DNA of 64,000 nt, from NCBI GenBank assembly GCA_036784855.1, contig JAZDSV010000014.1, positions 248,001-312,000 of the forward strand, in the 5' to 3' direction. This stretch comes from Aphelidium insulamus. Its lineage: Eukaryota > Aphelidiomycota > Aphelidea > Aphelidiaceae. The notes under the pieces were generated by a model. It searched no databases. It saw only the letters and a program-made list of their open reading frames with translations, and had not been told where the DNA came from. Position numbers and translations under genes: made by a program. Below, piece by piece: positions 59,025 through 64,000 of this stretch (position 1 is its first letter; each line of letters begins with the position of its first letter).

Positions 59025-59207
59025 ATGGACGCCGCCGCCAATGATTCCTCCGTGCAGAAGCCCCAAAAGTTGAAGCCGTGTTGCGCGTGTCCCGAATCAA
59101 AGAAGCTGCGCGATGAATGCATCATGCGCACCGGAGATGAATCGCAGTGCGCGGAGCTCATTGAAAAGCACAAGGAATGTATGCGCGCGCATGGGTTTAA
59201 AGTATAG
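59025..59207 (+). CDS. COX17: Cytochrome c oxidase copper chaperone
   Basis: One exon codes 60 residues. The copper-binding CCACPESKK and the twin Cx9C helices ([11 protein letters not shown] and [16 protein letters not shown] form the second hairpin) are as in yeast and human COX17. It carries Cu(I) to Sco1 and Cox11 in the mitochondrial intermembrane space. The first ATG at 59025 gives the usual length; the upstream in-frame region is not conserved in composition. AATAAA lies at about 59233. Confidence 0.96.
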   Translation: MDAAANDSSVQKPQKLKPCCACPESKKLRDECIMRTGDESQCAELIEKHKECMRAHGFKV

Positions 59208-59344
59208 TCGCTTCAGTCTGCGCCCTTGGTCTAATAAAGTCTCTAATGTACAGTTAATGCACTCCGCGTGATACAGCTATTGTATATGAAGTGAACTATA
59301 GTAGACTATATTGTGTAGAGTTGTATCTCTTGTTGGGCGCGAAC

Positions 59345-62070
59345 CTAGTGAGCGGCGAGCTTGGCCTTGCGGACAGCTATAAGCGACACTTTAATGTGGG
59401 AATTCCAAATTGCCTTGCCGGTCTCGCCCAGCGCCGCACGAACACTAAGCTCCCCATCACTAGTAGTGGACGAAACATTCTCCACCAAATGATCAGCGCT
59501 AGACGAGACGCCAGCCATGGGAAACGTCTGCTGATTAAGTTCTTCCGCTATGGCGGAGCCGCGCTTGCCGTTAAAGAACGAGCGAATTGACCGAATGGTG
59601 GATTGGTTAGCGTGCAAGTTGTTTTCAGCCGCGGATGATCCTCCGTACGTTGCCGCAGACAGGTGGTGCAGTATGGCTGATCCGACAGTTTTTTGAGCAG
59701 ACTCATGCTCCGAACGGAACGGCGGCGCAGTCACCCAGCTAGGGCCCAACATGCCGAAAATAACCATAGAATAATTCCTCGAATGAAGTCGTTCCAAAAG
59801 CGGCGTAAACGCTGCGGGCGATGTAGTTTTTATCGCCTCGTACTCCACCACAATGCCCGAGGCCGGTTTACCCGTATAATCGTGCTGCGCAGTCGCCATT
59901 TTAAGTATGCGATCATCTTCCAACTTGTCCGCCTCCACGTCGTCCACGACAACTTCAGGCGTGCCATCTGCGGAATTTTTATCCTCGATAACAATGTGGA
60001 CGATGTGAATTTTTGTGTTTTGATGGTGCGCCATGCGGAATGCAAGCATAAGCGCTTCACGATCATCTGGTCCACCAAAGAACGGTACCTACGTCAATGA
60101 AAAGCAGGTAATCTCAGATAAGTCATTAAGTACCATCATTTCGTATGCTTGATGTTCATCTGGCGTAGCAACACCGCGGTCCAAAATCACAGCAACAGAT
60201 TTCGGCCATGACTTCAGCAGACTTTTGACAACGGTGTGATTGCTTTGGTTGGCCTTGCCGCTGTCCAGCGGGACGTGAATATCTTTGGGATGCTGCCAAG
60301 GAATAATGATGAAATTGAGCTTGTTTGCGTCGGCGATTTCGGAAATGTCAGCCGCCATTTCCTCAATGTGCGTTAGGGAAATGTGAGAAAATACTTCCAT
60401 GTTATTCATCGCCCCAAAAGTATTGAGGACGCCTGCTATGGGATCATCCTTCATCGCACTGGCTTGATGGGTGACCTTCATGATGGAACTCGAACGAGTA
60501 GACGTCTCAATCACGCGCACAGTGTGGACGTGCGCCTTCTCGGCAGCATTGTTGGTCACAAGCATTTTCATCACGTTCATCATCGTCGGCAGAAATCGAA
60601 GGCCAGGTAGACACACAAGCGGCTTGATGTGTCGCGCAACCAGCTGCTCAAGCGAATCATCCGCGCCATCCATGTCATCATCGACTTCGGCAGCTTTTCG
60701 ATAAAACGACGGTGGATAGATCACAGAAACCAGTGGAGTGGTAATGAATGTAGTCGCAACGGCCATGACTACCATAATGGCGAACACTTCGGCGTTTATG
60801 ACTTGTGTATCTAACCCGACATTCAGGACGATAAGTTCCACGAGACCTTTTGTATTCATGAGCACGCCAATGGACAGCGACTCTCGAGTGCTCATCTTTA
60901 ATAGCAGTGCTGCGGCGGAACATCCGACAACTTTGCCAATGCAGGCGGTGACCAGCACCAGAACTGTGAGGCCCCAAGCAGTGCCGTCATTCAACAATCC
61001 AATATCCGTCTTGAGCCCCGAGGATGCGAAAAACAGAGGTAAAAACAAGATGACCACCAAATCTTCGATCTTCTCCGTGAGCATAATGTCGAAACCATGC
61101 CGACGGGGAATCGCCAAACCGGTAATAAATGCACCGAATATCTGGTGCACGCCAATTATATCCGTGATCAATGATGCCAGCAAAATCAATCCAAGAACAG
61201 CAATTACAACCCATTCCGAGACGTTACCGTCGCTGTCAACTCCATGCTCAAACAATCGCGCCAGTAGTGGCCGTACCGCGCCCAACATAATAGCCGCAAA
61301 TGCAATGGTCATCATCACAATGTAGAGAGCGTTGAGTGAATTCGTAGAGTGAACAATGCCAATAACAAGAGCTAGCAGAGCCCACGCAGCTGCATCATCA
61401 ACGGCCGCGGCTGATAATGTCTGAATACCTGTTTATGCTGTTGAGACACCGGCGGTAAAAGTCACCACTTACCAACTGGAGTCGAAAACAAATGCAAATC
61501 TCCGAGTATGCGCGCCAACACAGGAAATGCAGTAATTGACATGGCCACACCAATGAACAAGGCGAACACGCCAAACGAGAAAGCCGAGTCAGTCATGTAT
61601 AAGTCAAACATCAGTTTTGCTGGGCCGAAACTGCACGCGAAAGGAACTATGATGCCAGCGATAGAAATAAGAAACGATTCCTTAAAGCGAGCGCGCATAA
61701 TCGACACGTCCAACTCTAAACCGACAAGGAAAAGGTAGAAAACGAGCCCGAGCTGGGCCACCAGTGAGAGAACAGAATTTGGATGCTCCTTGTTTTCCTC
61801 TGGAAAAAGAGTCGCTTGAAAGCCAGGAATGTGACCCAAGACGGACGGACCGAGGATTATACCACCCAATATCTCTGCGATCACGGTCGGTTGGCGAAGG
61901 AATTTGAGAAAGAAACCCAGTACGCGGCACACAAAGATGATCACCAGGATCTGAAATACACGTTACACCAACGCAGTATAATACCTACAACACTATGCAC
62001 TAACCTGAATTATGAGGAGATCCAGTCCTTGCAGCGGACTGCTGCCATTCAATACTCCGCCTTCAGCCAT
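59345..62070 (-). CDS. CPA2-family cation/proton antiporter (KHA1/CHX-like)
   Basis: Multi-exon gene, about 850 residues. The N-terminal half has about twelve membrane segments: VCRVLGFFLKFLRQPTVIAEI, GIILGPSVLGHIPG, GLVFYLFLVGLELD, VAMSITAFPVLARIL, the ion-binding AAAVDDAAAWALLA, GAFITGLAIPR and MNTKGLVELIVLNVGL. The C-terminal half is a cytosolic universal-stress-like regulatory region (VPFFGGPDDREALMLAFRMA). It matches yeast Kha1 and plant CHX exchangers, which move K+ or Na+ against H+ in endosomal or Golgi membranes. Introns lie near 60089 and in the region 61423-61471. Ion choice is not deducible. Confidence 0.93.
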
Positions 62071-62146
62071 CGTAAACTTGCGCGCAATTCAACACTGGAA
62101 TAGGCGGAGCAGATTGAAATTGCTTCTGAAGCAATTTGGAATTGGG

Positions 62147-62154
62147 CCAATCAG
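62147..62154 (+). promoter_or_regulatory. CCAAT box candidate
   Basis: CCAATCAG, the NF-Y/Hap consensus, stands 77 bases upstream of the antiporter start on the other strand and beside a 21-bp near-perfect palindrome. CCAAT boxes act in both orientations, so it could serve either neighbouring gene. Functional use is inferred. Confidence 0.4.
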
Positions 62155-62301
62155 CAATCTCCGAGTTCCCCTTAGATTAAAAAGTGGCGCAACGCGTTTT
62201 GAATTAAGTTCCTAATTAAATTGACCTCCTGCTCATATGTCTGGACTATCAATTGACTAAATGCCCGGCAGAATACAGTTCATAACAAAGATAGTATATA
62301 A

Positions 62302-62400
62302 ATGCAGACAAGGCACTACAGAATGATGGATATATGTATTAAAGTAATCTTATGTCTGGTGGCTATGTTGCTGCTCGGCGTTCATAGATGGAAGTGTTGA
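62302..62400 (+). CDS. Possible micro-peptide with hydrophobic segment
   Basis: ATG 62302 (or 62323) to TGA 62400 codes 32 (or 25) residues, MQTRHYRMMDICIKV..., with one hydrophobic segment ICIKVILCLVAMLLLGV and a Cys at the end. Such a chance frame is not rare, and there is no sign of splicing to a larger gene. Listed because it is the only membrane-like micro-ORF in this otherwise empty region. Confidence 0.2.
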   Translation: MQTRHYRMMDICIKVILCLVAMLLLGVHRWKC

Positions 62401-62724
62401 AGTGTTTCTGACTTGCACTCGCGCGTTCTGGGAACTGACTTGCAAACTCAACTGGTTTTATATGAATTAACAATTGTCGGGAATGTATGAGCTGCCATTG
62501 TTATAGTAGTGGTGATAATAGTAGTTCCACATAATATAATCAAAACTAGATTATGCAGGAAACATAATATACGCGCGACTTGCACATGGTATTGCGCGCA
62601 AAAATAAGTAAGTATTATTTAATATTTATTTGATGGAAAAATGTGAGGCAAACTGTTAATGCTGTAAACAGTGCTGTAATGCTATGTTTGAGGCGCCACC
62701 GATCTAGGCAATTCCCACGAAATA

Positions 62725-64000
62725 ATGACGGCGTCCACTGGCGGTGACAAGGCAGTTGCTGTGTATACTCGCGAGGAAGTGGCAACGCACCGCGATCCCG
62801 ACTCCTTTTGGATCATCATCGATGGTTGTGTGTATGATATATCCAGGTTTCTGGCTATGCATCCAGGTGCGTTGCCTTAATGCCACCTTGGGGCGTCAGT
62901 GCTCACCTTCTCGTCGCATGTACAAGGCGGAGAAACTATCCTGCTACCATTTGGCGGAAAAGATGCAACGTATGTCCACACCATTTAAAATCCTGTTCCT
63001 TATAAGCGGCATCAGTGACGATTTCTTTGCCCTGCACCGGCTGGACGTGCTACAAAAGTTTGGTCCGCGCTTTCTCGTGGGACGGGTTGCCAATGTCGAG
63101 CCTTCCATCGCAAAACTTCCCGGTATGTATGGCCGTATGATGCACGTCATTCGGTTCATGTTGTGAAGGATCCTTGTCCATGGTTCCTTTTGCCGAGGCA
63201 TCCGCCTGGCAAAAGCATCGCTCCCCCTACTACAATGAATCGCACAAGAAGTTCAAGCTGGCACTTCGAGAATTCTTTGACAATAATATTATTCCCGAGG
63301 CGCAAGTGAGTGATGCCACCGGCGATCACCCTTCCAAGGAATTGTTTGAAAAATGCGGCTCATTTGGCTTGTGGGCGTCGCGCATTGGGCCTGGCCCGTG
63401 GCTGAAGGGGCGGAGCCTACCAGGCGGAGTAGCTCCGGAAAATTTTGGTACAGTGTAGATGCATATACTGTATGTGCTCTGAATGCTCTTCATTTTCTGC
63501 AGACTACTTTCACGAGTTGATTGCGCACGAAGAGATGGCGGCGATTGGATATCCTGGATACACCGACGGGTACAATCTATCATGCCAATTGTTCAACTAA
63601 TTTTCGGACGCTAGACTTGCTTGCGGTATGGTTATTGGCTTGCCGCCCGTGCTGCATTTTGGCAGCGCAGAGTTAAAAGATCGCATCGTGCCGGATGTGC
63701 TGGCGGGCCGAAAGAAGTAAACGAGACGCGATGTATACTTCATACACCTGATAAATATGTCTACTGCAGAATATGTCTTTCAATCACGGAGCCTTTTGCC
63801 GGCAGCGACGTGTCTGCAATTCAAACTACTGCCAAGCTCACTCCTGATGGAAAGCATTATATCGGTACTTATGAACACATTTCAATTCCTACGTATAAAT
63901 CTAATTTTTGAACTTTAAAGTGAATGGCGTCAAGAAATGGATTACGAACGTAAGCATTTTGGCCACTGTGCACCATGTTATGATATATATTTGTGTAGGG
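62725..64000 (+). CDS. Cytochrome b5/acyl-CoA dehydrogenase fusion (partial)
   Basis: The gene starts MTASTGGDKAVAVYTREEVA and runs off the right edge. A cytochrome b5 domain comes first (SFWIIIDGCVYDISRFLAMHPGG, then GETILLPFGGKDAT, FFALHRLDVLQKFG). The acyl-CoA dehydrogenase N-terminal and middle domains follow (KLALREFFDNNIIPEA, AHEEMAAIGYPG, CGMVIGLPPVLHFG, CLSITEPFAGSDVSAIQTTA, VNGVKKWITN). The fusion is frequent in fungi. It probably oxidises long-chain acyl-CoA, with b5 as electron partner. The catalytic base region is outside the window. Several short GT-AG introns are seen. Confidence 0.93.

Larger units (their letters stand above)
62071..62724. other. Divergent regulatory region
   Basis: About 650 bases between the antiporter (minus) and the acyl-CoA dehydrogenase (plus). 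It contains a palindrome AAATTGCTTCTGAAGCAATTT at 62117-62137, a CCAATCAG motif at 62147-62154 that resembles a CCAAT box, a TATATAAA near 62294, and a possible micro-ORF at 62302-62400. Confidence 0.55.

Noticed and set aside
1-64000. tRNA, rRNA, CRISPR arrays or virus-like elements
   Set aside because: No cloverleaf with a GGTTCGAATCC-type arm, no rRNA core sequence, no spaced repeats and no capsid, integrase or reverse-transcriptase motifs were noticed on either strand by eye; a covariance-model search would be needed to exclude small RNAs.

Overview
The window is nuclear DNA of a microbial eukaryote with a compact, intron-rich genome. Genes lie tens to hundreds of bases apart on both strands. 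Most have several introns of about 40-120 nt. Introns usually start GT and end AG, but nine good cases start GC. TA, TATG, CA and CTAAC-type simple repeats are common in introns. Several families point towards the fungal side of opisthokonts: a UPF0658 Golgi protein, a cytochrome b5/acyl-CoA dehydrogenase fusion, a CRT10-like WD protein and trehalose-6-phosphate synthase. However, a bifunctional lysine-ketoglutarate reductase/saccharopine dehydrogenase, a DD3-3-type ectodomain and imidazolonepropionase are not typical of true fungi. An early-branching holomycotan protist (nucleariid, aphelid or similar) is my best inference; the species is not identified.

Layout. 1-755 is one arm of an inverted duplication whose other arm is 15116-15858; each carries the promoter and 5' part of an unknown basic-protein gene, complete only on the right. 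Between the arms lie an unknown nuclear-type gene (1420-2106+), a ubiquitin E2 variant (2538-3253, minus), two related secreted-protein genes with damaged frames (3521-5844, minus), cytochrome b5, a RanBPM/CTLH protein, an RNase P Rpp21/Rpr2 subunit, a UPF0658 membrane protein, imidazolonepropionase (minus) and a small secreted Cys-rich gene. From 16.6 to 23 kb, all minus: METTL23-like methyltransferase, CSN5 and AASS. From 23.3 to 29.8 kb: a Mid1/NALF-like secreted protein, an SLC44 transporter, COQ9 (minus) and trehalose-6-phosphate synthase. From 29.8 to 40.3 kb: glutathione synthetase, an unknown secreted protein, CK2 alpha, a choline/ethanolamine phosphotransferase, a PA-TM-RING ubiquitin ligase and SAE1. 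From 41 to 51.6 kb: a secreted M28 aminopeptidase, a NADPH oxidase carrying a DD3-3 ectodomain, endonuclease III, a hAT-type MITE, AAR2 and porphobilinogen deaminase. From 51.7 kb to the right edge: poly(A) polymerase, a CRT10-like protein starting on the polymerase stop codon, a 2H-phosphoesterase-like protein, an unknown intronless gene, COX17, a CPA2 cation/proton antiporter and the 5' part of a b5-acyl-CoA dehydrogenase.

Most genes are unrelated housekeeping genes, so no operon-like pathway is claimed. The points most worth following are the DD3-3/NADPH oxidase fusion, the GC-AG introns (two with tandem CTAAC arrays), the overlap of the poly(A) polymerase and CRT10-like genes, the porphobilinogen deaminase gene that lacks a core segment exactly where a TATG repeat lies, and the two families of lineage-specific secreted proteins. 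No virus-like element, rRNA, tRNA or CRISPR array was recognised.
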